Below are positions 1 to 7,624 of a DNA stretch of 11,014 nt, in pieces. Under the pieces are notes generated by a model that saw only the letters and a list, made by a program, of their open reading frames with translations, was not told the DNA's origin and searched no databases. The stretch spans positions 1 to 11,014 of the forward strand of contig URGO01000110.1 of assembly GCA_900547435.1 (NCBI GenBank), read 5' to 3'. The first letter of the stretch is position 1, and the number at the start of each line of letters is the position of its first letter. Both the position numbers and the translations under genes were made by a program. The DNA comes from an uncultured Parabacteroides sp. Its GTDB lineage: Bacteria; Bacteroidota; Bacteroidia; Bacteroidales; Tannerellaceae.

Positions 1-45
1 TACAACTTTTCAACAACAAAACATTTTTTACTTCTTTTTTTTCCC

Positions 46-53
46 TATCTTTG
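46..53 (+). promoter_or_regulatory. Putative Bacteroidetes -7 promoter box upstream of glgB
   Basis: The octamer TATCTTTG matches the Bacteroidetes primary sigma factor -7 consensus TAnnTTTG. It would place the transcript start near position 60, about 25 bases before the glgB ATG at 84. No clean TTTG box is visible at the -33 position; the region there is a T-run at about 24-29. Assignment rests on the box match and the spacing to the gene only. Confidence 0.5.
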
Positions 54-83
54 CCCATAGGAACCAAATAATAGAAATGGAAC

Positions 84-2201
84 ATGGAGTCTCTAAATCT
101 AATATAGAATGATCCGTGGCTGGAACCTTATAAAGCAGCCATTGAAGGACGTTATCAGTATGTCGTAGACAAAGAAAACAATTTAACCAACAAGGGTAAG
201 ATATCTTTGTCCGATTTTGCTTCCGGTTATTTATACTTCGGATTGCATAAAACCACAAAAGGCTGGATTTTCCGCGAATGGGCTCCCCACGCTACGGCCA
301 TTTATATGATAGGTACATTTAATAATTGGCAAAAATCAGAGGAATACCGATTAACCCGAATAGAAAATGGCATATGGGAAATCATTCTTCCGCTTGATAA
401 AATGCACCACGAAGACCTATTTAAATTATGGATAGAATGGGAAGGCGGAGCTGGCGAACGCATTCCGGCATGGATCCGACGCGTTGTACAAGATAATGAA
501 ACAAAAATCTTCAGCGCACAGGTATGGGCGCCCGAAAAACCATACACCTTTAAAGTAAAGAAATTCAAACCGAACACTTCTCCGCTTATGATTTACGAAT
601 GCCATATCGGAATGGCTACCAATCAGGAGAAGGTCGGGACATATAATGAGTTCCGCGAGCAGGTTTTGCCACGAATCGTCCAGGAAGGCTATAACGCGAT
701 ACAGATTATGGCCATACAAGAACATCCTTATTACGGTTCGTTCGGGTATCACGTGAGCAGCTTCTTTGCCGCATCTTCCCGGTTCGGTACTCCGGATGAG
801 CTGAAGCAACTCATCGACGAAGCGCACAAATTGGGCTTAGCGGTCATCATGGACATCGTTCATAGCCATGCGGTAAAGAACGAAGTGGAAGGATTAGGGC
901 GATTCGATGGCTCGTATGACCTGTATTTCCACGGAGATAGTCGACGTGAACATCCGGCTTGGGACTCTTTGTGCTTCGACTATGGCAAAAACGAAGTGCT
1001 TCACTTCCTGCTTTCCAATTGCAAATTCTGGATGGAAGAATACAAGTTTGACGGGTTCCGCTTCGATGGCGTTACTTCTATGTTATATTATAGTCATGGA
1101 TTAGGAGAAGCCTTCTGTAATTACGGAGATTATTATAATGGTCATCAGGATGGAGATGCTATCACCTATCTGACTTTGGCCAACAAACTGATACATGAGG
1201 TGAACCCGAACGCTATCACCATTGCCGAAGAGGTTAGTGGAATGCCGGGATTGGCCGCAAAGATAGAAGATGGCGGTTATGGTTTCGACTATCGGATGGC
1301 CATGAATATTCCGGACTTCTGGATCAAGACCATCAAAGAAAAGAAAGACGAAGACTGGCATCCGTCGGCTATCTGGTGGGAAACGACCAATCGTCGCGCC
1401 GATGAAAAGACAATCAGCTACGCCGAGAGCCATGACCAGGCCTTGGTTGGAGACAAAACCATCATCTTCCGCCTGATTGACGCGGATATGTACTGGCACA
1501 TGCAGAAGGATGACCATAACTTCATGGTAGAACGAGGCATGGCGCTCCACAAAATGATTCGCTTGGTTACGGCTTCGACCATAAACGGAGGTTATCTGAA
1601 CTTTATGGGGAACGAATTCGGGCATCCGGAATGGATTGATTTCCCGCGTGAAGGCAACGGATGGTCTTACAAATACGCACGTCGCCAATGGGATTTGGTA
1701 GATAATATGGATTTGAAATACCATTTCTTAGGTGATTTCGACCGGGAAATGATTCATCTGCTCCGTAGTGTGAAAGATTTCCAGAACACTCCGCTCCAAA
1801 AGGTTTGGGACAATGACGGAGACCAGATTTTAGCTTATATGCGCAAAGACCTGGTATTTGTATTCAACTTCAGTCCGAACAAATCCTTCACCGATTACGG
1901 ATTCCTGGTTCCGTTAGGCAAGTACGAAGTGGTATTGGATACAGATGCACCACGTTTCGGTGGCTTCGGGCTGAATGATGATACGGTTCAGCACCTGACG
2001 CAATTCGATCCTTTATATAAAAAGGAAAAGAAAGAGTGGCTGAAACTATACGTTCCTGCACGCTCCGCCTTAGTTTTGCGCAAGGTCAAAGAACCCAGAA
2101 AATGCAAAACCGCGGAAACTACAAAAGAAAAGAGCGTAGTCACCAAAGCGACAAAGGCCAAAAAAAGCACAAGTAAAACAACCAAAAAACTCAAAAATTA
2201 A
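84..2201 (+). CDS. glgB: 1,4-alpha-glucan branching enzyme (GH13), with an in-frame amber stop at codon 8
   Basis: This enzyme moves alpha-1,4 glucan segments to alpha-1,6 positions during cytoplasmic glycogen synthesis. Counting 705 codons from ATG 84, a CBM48-like domain comes first (WIFREWAPHAT, then GTFNNWQ). The GH13 barrel follows, with nucleophile Asp328 in GFRFDG, acid/base Glu382 in TIAEEVSGMPG, and His450-Asp451 in ESHDQAL. The YYSHGL and SGMPG signatures resemble the eukaryote-type GBE1 group (GH13_8). The ATG at 84 is chosen because the frame reads MESLNLI*NDPWLEPY, the N-terminus I expect for Bacteroidetes GlgB, broken only by TAG at 105-107. After the stop the only in-frame starts are a weak TTG at 207 and an ATG at 306, and the latter would cut into CBM48. 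The protein ends in a Lys/Thr-rich tail of about 36 residues. It is probably cotranscribed with the downstream mannose-6-phosphate isomerase gene. Family identity is very secure; whether it is expressed as written is uncertain. Confidence 0.9.
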
Positions 2202-2230
2202 TAACATCAGAACTAATAAACTTAGATAAT

Positions 2231-3205
2231 ATGTTGTATCCATTGACATTTAAACCGATCCTGAAAAGCGTAATTTGGGGCGGTTCAGCAATTTGCCCGT
2301 TCAAGGGCATATCTCCGGTACAAGAAGGCATCGGGGAAAGTTGGGAATTATCGCATGTGGATGGCGATTATTCAATTGTTGCGGAAGGCGAATTGGCAAA
2401 TAAATCGTTAGACGATCTTATCAAAGCATACGGAAAAGATTTGTTGGGCGCACACGTGATGGAGCGTTTCGGGACTCGCTTCCCATTATTGATTAAGTTC
2501 ATTGATGCCCGCGACAATCTTTCTATCCAAGTACACCCGAACGATGAATTGGCCCAGAAGCGACATAACTCATTTGGCAAAACAGAGATGTGGTACGTTA
2601 TCAAAGCCGATAAAGATGCCTCTCTCTATTCCGGCTTCTCACAACAGATTACTCCGGACGAATATGTAGAACGCGTGAAAAACAATACCATCATGGATGT
2701 ACTCCAACGTTACGATGTCAATGCGGGTGACGTATTCTTCCTTCCGGCTGGTCGTGTTCATGCCATCGGAGCAGGATGCTTTATCGCTGAAATCCAACAA
2801 ACAAGCAACATCACCTACCGCATTTACGATTATAACCGGAAAGATAAGAACGGTAATACACGCGAATTGCATACCGAATTGGCTAAAGATGCTATTGATT
2901 ACACCTTATATCCGGACTATCGCACGCATTATAAGGCACATTCCAATGCAACGGTAAATCTGGCGGATTGCAACTATTTCACGACAAACCTGATTGACAT
3001 GGACGCACAAATGACACGCGACTTTGCCGATCTGGATTCATTTGTAGTCTATATCTGTATGGAAGGAAACGCTACGATCTGTGATAATAACGGTTATGAA
3101 ATAACGGTTCATCGAGGTCAGACCGTATTAATTCCGGCTACGATCCAATCGGTGCAATTGACCCCTGCTCCACGAGCTAAGTTCTTGGAGGCATACATTA
3201 AATAA
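2231..3205 (+). CDS. manA: Mannose-6-phosphate isomerase, class I (short, cupin-type)
   Basis: This zinc enzyme interconverts mannose 6-phosphate and fructose 6-phosphate in the cytoplasm, linking glycolysis to mannose and GDP-sugar metabolism. The 324-residue protein is the short type I form. Expected metal ligands are visible: Gln100 and His102 in IQVHPND, Glu119 in GKTEMWYV, and His177 in AGRVHAIG. The segment EIQQTSNITYRIYDYNR (187-203) is a family hallmark. Its N-terminus (PLTFKPILKSVIWGG) is complete, so the ATG at 2231 is the likely start. That start lies 29 bases after the glgB stop with no Shine-Dalgarno sequence, as is usual in this phylum. No separate promoter box was seen in the gap, which suggests an operon with glgB. 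The gene ends four bases before an AT-rich palindrome. The assignment is firm; other phosphosugar isomerase activity cannot be excluded. Confidence 0.95.
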   Translation: MLYPLTFKPILKSVIWGGSAICPFKGISPVQEGIGESWELSHVDGDYSIVAEGELANKSLDDLIKAYGKDLLGAHVMERFGTRFPLLIKFIDARDNLSIQVHPNDELAQKRHNSFGKTEMWYVIKADKDASLYSGFSQQITPDEYVERVKNNTIMDVLQRYDVNAGDVFFLPAGRVHAIGAGCFIAEIQQTSNITYRIYDYNRKDKNGNTRELHTELAKDAIDYTLYPDYRTHYKAHSNATVNLADCNYFTTNLIDMDAQMTRDFADLDSFVVYICMEGNATICDNNGYEITVHRGQTVLIPATIQSVQLTPAPRAKFLEAYIK

Positions 3206-3208
3206 GAC

Positions 3209-3287
3209 TTTTTGAGTTCTTTAGTTTTTAGGTTTTTGAGTTTTAAGTCAAAATGCAATCAAACTTATAAACTAAAGGACTCAAAAA
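3209..3287 (+). repeat. AT-rich intergenic palindrome, copy 1
   Basis: Left arm 3209-3235 and right arm 3261-3287 are inverted repeats matching at 24 of 27 positions, and two of the three mismatches become G-U pairs in RNA. The spacer is 25 bases. It begins just after the manA stop and could fold as a 3' stem-loop that protects or ends the transcript. No T-run follows the right arm on the plus strand, so a standard intrinsic terminator is not clear. A related palindrome lies at 7540-7617 in the same orientation. They share the GTTTTTAG(G)TTTTTGAGTTT phrase on the left and an AAACTTAYAAACT phrase on the right. Confidence 0.7.
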
Positions 3288-3351
3288 AACATTCTAATTT
3301 AAAAAGCATAAAATTAAACCTATTCATGGTAAGCATTTAAAAATAAATTAA

Positions 3352-3359
3352 TACATTTG
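3352..3359 (+). promoter_or_regulatory. Putative -7 promoter box of the hexuronate operon
   Basis: TACATTTG fits the Bacteroidetes TAnnTTTG consensus and lies 53 bases before the eda ATG. The predicted transcript start (about 3364-3368) falls inside the short palindrome at 3362-3378. No convincing TTTG box at -33 was found. This is the only promoter-like box I see ahead of the four-gene operon. Confidence 0.5.
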
Positions 3360-3361
3360 TC

Positions 3362-3378
3362 TACCTGAAAAACGGGTA
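3362..3378 (+). promoter_or_regulatory. Short palindrome at the predicted transcript start: possible operator or 5' hairpin
   Basis: TACCTG, a five-A spacer and CGGGTA form an inverted repeat with one mismatch, which is a G-U pair in RNA. It sits directly downstream of the -7 box of the hexuronate operon, where a repressor of the LacI or GntR kind could act, or where the mRNA could carry a small leader hairpin. No regulator gene is present in the window. The function is inferred from position only. Confidence 0.3.
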
Positions 3379-3412
3379 ACTTTAATCAAAAACTATGTAA
3401 AACACTTTTGTT

Positions 3413-4087
3413 ATGGCAAAGTTTTCAAAAATACAAGTTCTGCAATCCATGCAACAGACCGGAATGATTCCGGTTTTCTATGACGAAAATACACAAACAG
3501 CACAATCTGTCCTAAAAGCCTGTTATGAAGGCGGAGTAAGAGCTTTCGAGTTTACCAACCGAGGTGATTTTGCTATCGAAGTATTCAAAGAATTAATAAA
3601 ATATGCACGTCAGGAATGCCCCTATATGCGATTGGGCACAGGAACAATCATTGATGCCCCTACGGCAGCCCTATATATCCAATATGGCGCAGATTTTATC
3701 GTCGGTCCTTATCTGAATCCGGACATTGCCAAAGTATGCAATCGCCGGCTGATACCTTATATTCCCGGATGTGGCTCCGTTACAGAGATAGGTACTGCCC
3801 ATGAATTAGGATGCGATATGGTAAAGATCTTCCCGGCGGGGAATGTCGGCGGTCCATCATTCGTAAAGAATATCAAAGCACCTCTTCCCTGGACTCTCAT
3901 TATGGCCACCGGAGCAGTTGAACCAACAGAAGATAACCTCATGGGATGGATTAAGGCCGGAACGACATGCGTAGGAATGGGGTCGAAACTATTATCAAAA
4001 GAAAAAATCCGGGAAGGGAATTGGGAATCCATTACCGAATTGTGCGACAAATGTCTGGAAATTATCTGTAATGCAAGAGAATCTTGA
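3413..4087 (+). CDS. eda: 2-dehydro-3-deoxy-6-phosphogluconate (KDPG) aldolase
   Basis: This is a class I (Schiff-base) aldolase that splits KDPG into pyruvate and glyceraldehyde 3-phosphate, the last step of hexuronate breakdown and of the Entner-Doudoroff route. The 224-residue protein is of usual length for a single TIM barrel. It shows the general acid/base Glu46 in AFEFTNRGD, the LGTGTI strand (74-79), PYIPGC (115-120), and the Schiff-base Lys138 in DMVKIFPAGN. The ATG at 3413 follows an AT-rich leader and gives a complete N-terminus (MAKFSKIQVLQSM). It is the first gene of the operon, and its 3' end overlaps the longest reading of the transporter frame by 17 bases. Because it is operon-linked to uxuA, its main job is likely uronate catabolism. 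A 4-hydroxy-2-oxoglutarate aldolase side activity is possible in this family. Confidence 0.95.
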   Translation: MAKFSKIQVLQSMQQTGMIPVFYDENTQTAQSVLKACYEGGVRAFEFTNRGDFAIEVFKELIKYARQECPYMRLGTGTIIDAPTAALYIQYGADFIVGPYLNPDIAKVCNRRLIPYIPGCGSVTEIGTAHELGCDMVKIFPAGNVGGPSFVKNIKAPLPWTLIMATGAVEPTEDNLMGWIKAGTTCVGMGSKLLSKEKIREGNWESITELCDKCLEIICNARES

Positions 4088-5510
4088 TATGGAACGAATG
4101 ACGCACTATCGTTGGACTATTTGCATAATGATGTTTCTTGCCCTGACGATTAATTACCTCGACCGGCAAGTTTTATCCCTGACGTGGGACGAATTCATCA
4201 AACCGGAGTTCCATTGGAATGAAGCCCATTACGGACTTATAACAGCAACCTTTTCCATTGTCTATGCAATCGGAATGCTTTTTGCAGGAAATATCATAGA
4301 CCGTTTAGGGACTAAGAAAGGCTATTTGTGGTCGATCGGAATCTGGTCGTTCGGAGCTTGCCTTCATGCTTTTTGCGGAATAGCTACCGAAGCCGGAGTA
4401 GGATTAGATAATAAAGCGGAACTAATCGCTGCAACCGGAAATCTGGCGGTTCTCATATCTACTATCAGTATGTATTTCTTCTTAGTGGCACGATGCATAT
4501 TAGCCATAGGAGAAGCCGGCTATTTTCCTGTTGCCGTAAAAGTGACGGCCGAATATTTCCCGAAACGGGACCGCGCGTTCGCCACATCCATCTTCAATGC
4601 CGGAGCCTCTATCGGAGCTTTAATCTCCCCCCTCTCAATTCCTATCTTAGCCAAGCATTTCGGCTGGGAATTGGCATTCGTCATTATCGGTGCTTTAGGT
4701 TTTATCTGGATGGGATTCTGGGTCTTCATGTATGCACCTCCGGCACAAAGCCGCTTTGTCAATCAAGCAGAGCTCAACTACATCGAACAAGACAAACGAT
4801 TGGAAGCCAACCTGACCCAAGGGAAACAACAAACCGAAAAGCAAATGCCTATCCGACAATGTTTCCGTTACCGGCAAACATGGGCATTCTTATTAGGCAA
4901 GTTCTGTACAGATGGAGTCTGGTGGTTCTTCCTCTTTTGGACTCCTTCCTACTTAAATACACAGTTCGGAATCAAGACATCCGAAGGCTTAGGCATTGCC
5001 TTGATATTCACTTTGTATGCTATCACCATGCTATCGCTTATCGGAGGGAAGCTCCCTACCTTATTTATAAATAAAACAGGAGAGAATCCCTATTCGGCAC
5101 GGATGCGTGCGATGCTGATTTTCGCATTCATTCCGCTCGTTGTATTATTAGCTCAGCCCTTAGGCACCCTTTCACCTTGGTTCCCGGTCATACTGATTGG
5201 TATCGGTTGTGCGGCCCACCAGTCTTGGTCGGCTAACATTTTTACAACCGTAAGTGATATGTTCCCCAAGAAAGCTATTGCCACCGTAACGGGTATCGGA
5301 GGAATGGCCGGAGGAATCAGTTCGATGCTAATGCAGACATGTGCAGGAAATCTATTTGTTTATGCCGGCGAGACCCAATTGGAATTCATGGGATTCGTTG
5401 GGAAACCAGCCGGCTATTTCATTATATTCTGTATTTGTTCCGTAGCTTACCTTGTAGGCTGGATAATTATGAAGACATTAGTTCCTAAATATAAAATTAT
5501 CATAGACTAA
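4071..5510 (+). CDS. MFS transporter of the anion:cation symporter family, probable hexuronate permease (ExuT-like)
   Basis: This is an inner-membrane permease expected to import glucuronate or galacturonate with a cation. The N-terminus has the ACS-family signature TINYLDRQVLS, and the loop after the second helix carries the MFS motif A (GNIIDRLGTKKG). A further signature is GEAGYFPVAVKVTAEYFPKRDRA (the GEA.. FP.. EYFP..R pattern), followed by FNAGASIGALISP. About twelve hydrophobic segments fit 479 residues. The loop near HAFCGIATEAGVGLDNKAEL adds a small insertion before the fourth helix. Three in-frame starts exist: 4071 (inside eda), 4089 (one base after the eda TGA) and 4098; 4089 looks just as likely and would give translational coupling. 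The SDR gene follows after five bases. Substrate is inferred from the eda and uxuA neighbours; galactonate or glucarate are alternatives in this family. Confidence 0.88.
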   Translation: MQENLDMERMTHYRWTICIMMFLALTINYLDRQVLSLTWDEFIKPEFHWNEAHYGLITATFSIVYAIGMLFAGNIIDRLGTKKGYLWSIGIWSFGACLHAFCGIATEAGVGLDNKAELIAATGNLAVLISTISMYFFLVARCILAIGEAGYFPVAVKVTAEYFPKRDRAFATSIFNAGASIGALISPLSIPILAKHFGWELAFVIIGALGFIWMGFWVFMYAPPAQSRFVNQAELNYIEQDKRLEANLTQGKQQTEKQMPIRQCFRYRQTWAFLLGKFCTDGVWWFFLFWTPSYLNTQFGIKTSEGLGIALIFTLYAITMLSLIGGKLPTLFINKTGENPYSARMRAMLIFAFIPLVVLLAQPLGTLSPWFPVILIGIGCAAHQSWSANIFTTVSDMFPKKAIATVTGIGGMAGGISSMLMQTCAGNLFVYAGETQLEFMGFVGKPAGYFIIFCICSVAYLVGWIIMKTLVPKYKIIID

Positions 5511-5515
5511 TAGAT

Positions 5516-6328
5516 ATGAAGAATTTATTCGATGTAACTGGACGAGTTATTGTAATAACCGGAGCAACCGGCATATTAGGACGTGCTATGGTAAAACATT
5601 TTGCCGAGCAAGGCGCCCAAGTCGTTATCTTAGGACGAAATGAAAAAGTAGGGAATCAGCTTGCCGAAGAAGCCCAAGCAAAAGGAGAAGAGGCGGTATT
5701 CTATACCACAAATGTGCTGGATAAGACTTTATTGGAACAGAATTTCCAACAAATAATGGACCGTTACGGGCGCATTGATGTTTTAATCAACGGAGCCGGA
5801 GGGAACCAGCCCGGAGCAACAATCCCACCCGACAAAACCCTGTTCGATTTGGACATTGAAGCCGTACGTCAAGTTGTGGATCTGAATCTTTTCGGAACGA
5901 TTCTTCCAACCTTGGTATTCGCACAAGCCATGGTCAAACAAAAAAAAGGATCGATTATCAACATTGCCTCTGAAGCAGCTTTACGACCTTTGACTCGAGT
6001 AGCCGGGTATGGAGCGGCCAAAGCGGCTGTAATCAACTTTCCACAATATCTGTGCTGAGAAATGTCAACCAAGCTCGGGCCCGGAATCCGCGTAAACGCT
6101 ATTGCTCCCGGTTTCTTCCTGACAGAACAGAACAGGACTTTACTGACCAATCCGGACGGAAGCCTTACTCCGCGTTCTGAAACCATACTCGCACACACAC
6201 CGTTTGGAAGATTCGGAGAACCGGAAGAATTACTCGGAACACTGCAATGGCTTGCCAGCGATGCCAGTCAATTCGTTTCCGGGACATTAACCGTCATTGA
6301 CGGAGGTTTCAATGCATTCTCAATATAA
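5516..6328 (+). pseudogene. SDR-family D-mannonate oxidoreductase (fructuronate reductase), interrupted by an in-frame TGA
   Basis: The family reduces D-fructuronate to D-mannonate with NAD(P)H, the UxuB step, using a short-chain dehydrogenase scaffold (as I recall for Bacillus YjmF) rather than the long-chain MtlD-type UxuB of E. coli. The frame spans 270 residue codons, the usual length. The N-terminal half has the cofactor loop TGATGILG (15-22), INGAGGNQPGAT (91-102), Asn124, Ser152, Tyr165 and Lys169 (YGAAK), so the catalytic set is complete. TGA at 6056-6058 interrupts helix QYLC*EMSTK at codon 181. The same frame then continues with IRVNAIAPGFFLTEQNR and ends with GTLTVIDGGFNAFSI. An ATG lies three bases after the stop (6062), so restart is conceivable, but half-domains of a Rossmann fold rarely work. 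It sits between the transporter and uxuA, which fixes the pathway. The gene is either mutated or a base is misread. Confidence 0.88.
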
Positions 6329-6356
6329 CTTCTAAATCCATAATTCGCAACTCAAA

Positions 6357-7532
6357 ATGTATTTATGTAAACAATCTTGGCGCTGGTACGGCCCGAATGA
6401 TCCGGTCAGTTTAGAAGATATCCGACAAGCAGGAGCTACTGACATCGTCCATGCGCTGCACCATATTCCCAATGGGGAAATCTGGTCAATCGATGAAATA
6501 AAGAAAAGACAAACACAAATAGCAGAAGCAGGACTAACCTGGAGTGTTGTGGAAAGTGTTCCGGTCCATGAGTACATAAAGACACAAACCGGAAATTTCC
6601 AAGTATACATTGACCACTACAAACAAACATTGCGGAATTTAGCGACATGCGGCATTTATTGTGTCACCTACAATTTCATGCCGGTATTGGATTGGACACG
6701 CACCGACTTGGGGTACGTGCTTCCTGACGGTTCGAAAGCTTTGCGCTTCGAAAGGGATGCCTTTATGGCCTTTGACCTTTACATTTTAAAACGACCGGAT
6801 GCTCAAACCGAATATTCCGATACAGACAAGCAACGGGCCTACAAACGGTATGCACAGATGAACGAATCGGAAAAGGAAACCTTGACGCACAATATCCTTG
6901 CCGGGCTGCCCGGTGCCGAAGAGAGCTTTACGTTAGCTCAATTTCAGGAAGCGTTAGACCGATATAAAGATATCAATGCAGAGAAACTCCGTGATAATCT
7001 GGTCTATTTCCTTTCCGAAATAACCCCTGTTGCAGACGAAGTCGGCATTCATCTGGTTATTCATCCGGACGCTCCGCCTTATCCGATATTGGGATTACCG
7101 CGTATCCTGTCTACAGCCGAGGATTTCCGTCAATTGATAAAACGGGTTCCCAACCGCTCTAACGGATTGTGTCTCTGCACGGGTTCCTTAGGCGTGCGTG
7201 CTGATAATGATTTGGTTTCCATGATGTACGAGTTTGGAGACCGAATCCATTTTGTTCATTTAAGAAGCACCCAGCGCGATACCGAAGGAAACTTTTACGA
7301 GGCAAACCACTTGGAAGGCAATGTGGATATGTATGGCATGATGAAAGCTTTGTTGGAGGTAGAACAACGTAGGCAAGTCTCCATCCCGGTACGCCCCGAC
7401 CACGGACATCAGATGGTAGACGACTTGCGCAAACAGACCAATCCGGGCTATTCGTGCATCGGCCGTCTTCGCGGATTAGCAGAACTTCGCGGATTGGAGT
7501 TGGGTATTGCAAAGTCTTTGTTCAAAGACTGA
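6357..7532 (+). CDS. uxuA: D-mannonate dehydratase
   Basis: This enzyme dehydrates D-mannonate to 2-keto-3-deoxy-D-gluconate (EC 4.2.1.8) in the cytoplasm, with a divalent metal in a TIM barrel. The 391 residues match the family length. Visible signatures are the N-terminal SWRWYGPNDPVSLEDIRQAGA, YNFMPVLDWTRT (105-116), IHPDAPPYPILGLPRI (235-250), LCTGSLGVRADNDL (273-286), HFVHLRS (298-304) and RPDHGHQM (346-353). His236, Cys274, His301 and Asp348 are the likely metal ligands and all are present. One departure is Ala239 where the family usually has the second Asp of HPDDPP (codon GCT at 7071-7073, one base from GAT). The start ATG at 6357 follows a 28-base AT-rich gap after the SDR and no promoter box is seen, so it belongs to the same operon. 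Family identity is very secure; activity depends on the effect of Ala239. Confidence 0.95.
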   Translation: MYLCKQSWRWYGPNDPVSLEDIRQAGATDIVHALHHIPNGEIWSIDEIKKRQTQIAEAGLTWSVVESVPVHEYIKTQTGNFQVYIDHYKQTLRNLATCGIYCVTYNFMPVLDWTRTDLGYVLPDGSKALRFERDAFMAFDLYILKRPDAQTEYSDTDKQRAYKRYAQMNESEKETLTHNILAGLPGAEESFTLAQFQEALDRYKDINAEKLRDNLVYFLSEITPVADEVGIHLVIHPDAPPYPILGLPRILSTAEDFRQLIKRVPNRSNGLCLCTGSLGVRADNDLVSMMYEFGDRIHFVHLRSTQRDTEGNFYEANHLEGNVDMYGMMKALLEVEQRRQVSIPVRPDHGHQMVDDLRKQTNPGYSCIGRLRGLAELRGLELGIAKSLFKD

Positions 7533-7539
7533 TGTTTCT

Positions 7540-7617
7540 CAGGTTTTTAGTTTTTGAGTTTGTGAGTCTTTCTGCATATTAACTGATAAACTTACAAACT
7601 CAAAAACTAATAAACTC
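7540..7617 (+). repeat. AT-rich intergenic palindrome, copy 2, between convergent genes
   Basis: The core TTAGTTTTTGAGTTTGT at 7547-7563 has a perfect 17-base inverted match at 7594-7610. The pairing extends imperfectly to about 7540-7569 and 7588-7617. It occupies nearly all of the gap between the uxuA stop (7532) and the nadE stop (7627 on the minus strand), so it could act as a two-way transcript end. It is related in sequence and orientation to the palindrome at 3209-3287. Confidence 0.75.
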
Positions 7618-7624
7618 TTCCCCT

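Noticed and set aside
77..112. glgB starting at the ATG at 77, with a frameshift
   Set aside because: That frame reads MEHGVSKSNIE and then TGA at 110, with no family similarity. The frame from 84 gives the expected N-terminus with a single stop, which is simpler than an indel.
1101..1724. A 207-codon minus-strand frame inside glgB
   Set aside because: It is antisense to the GH13 catalytic barrel, which is clearly coding; the antisense translation shows no domain.
4493..5074. A 193-codon plus-strand frame inside the transporter gene
   Set aside because: It overlaps the ExuT-like coding sequence in another frame, and its translation is rich in Arg, His, Cys and Ser with no recognisable domain, as expected of a shadow frame.
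6056..6058. TGA in the SDR read as selenocysteine
   Set aside because: The position is not a catalytic or redox site in SDR enzymes, and no bacterial SECIS-like hairpin is evident just after it.
6062..6328. The C-terminal SDR piece as an independent small gene
   Set aside because: It starts three bases after the stop in the same frame and is only the second part of one Rossmann domain, with no cofactor loop or catalytic residues of its own.
3209..7617. The two palindromes as a CRISPR array or IS ends
   Set aside because: There are only two copies 4.3 kb apart with ordinary operon genes between them, no spacers, no transposase and no target-site duplication that I could see.
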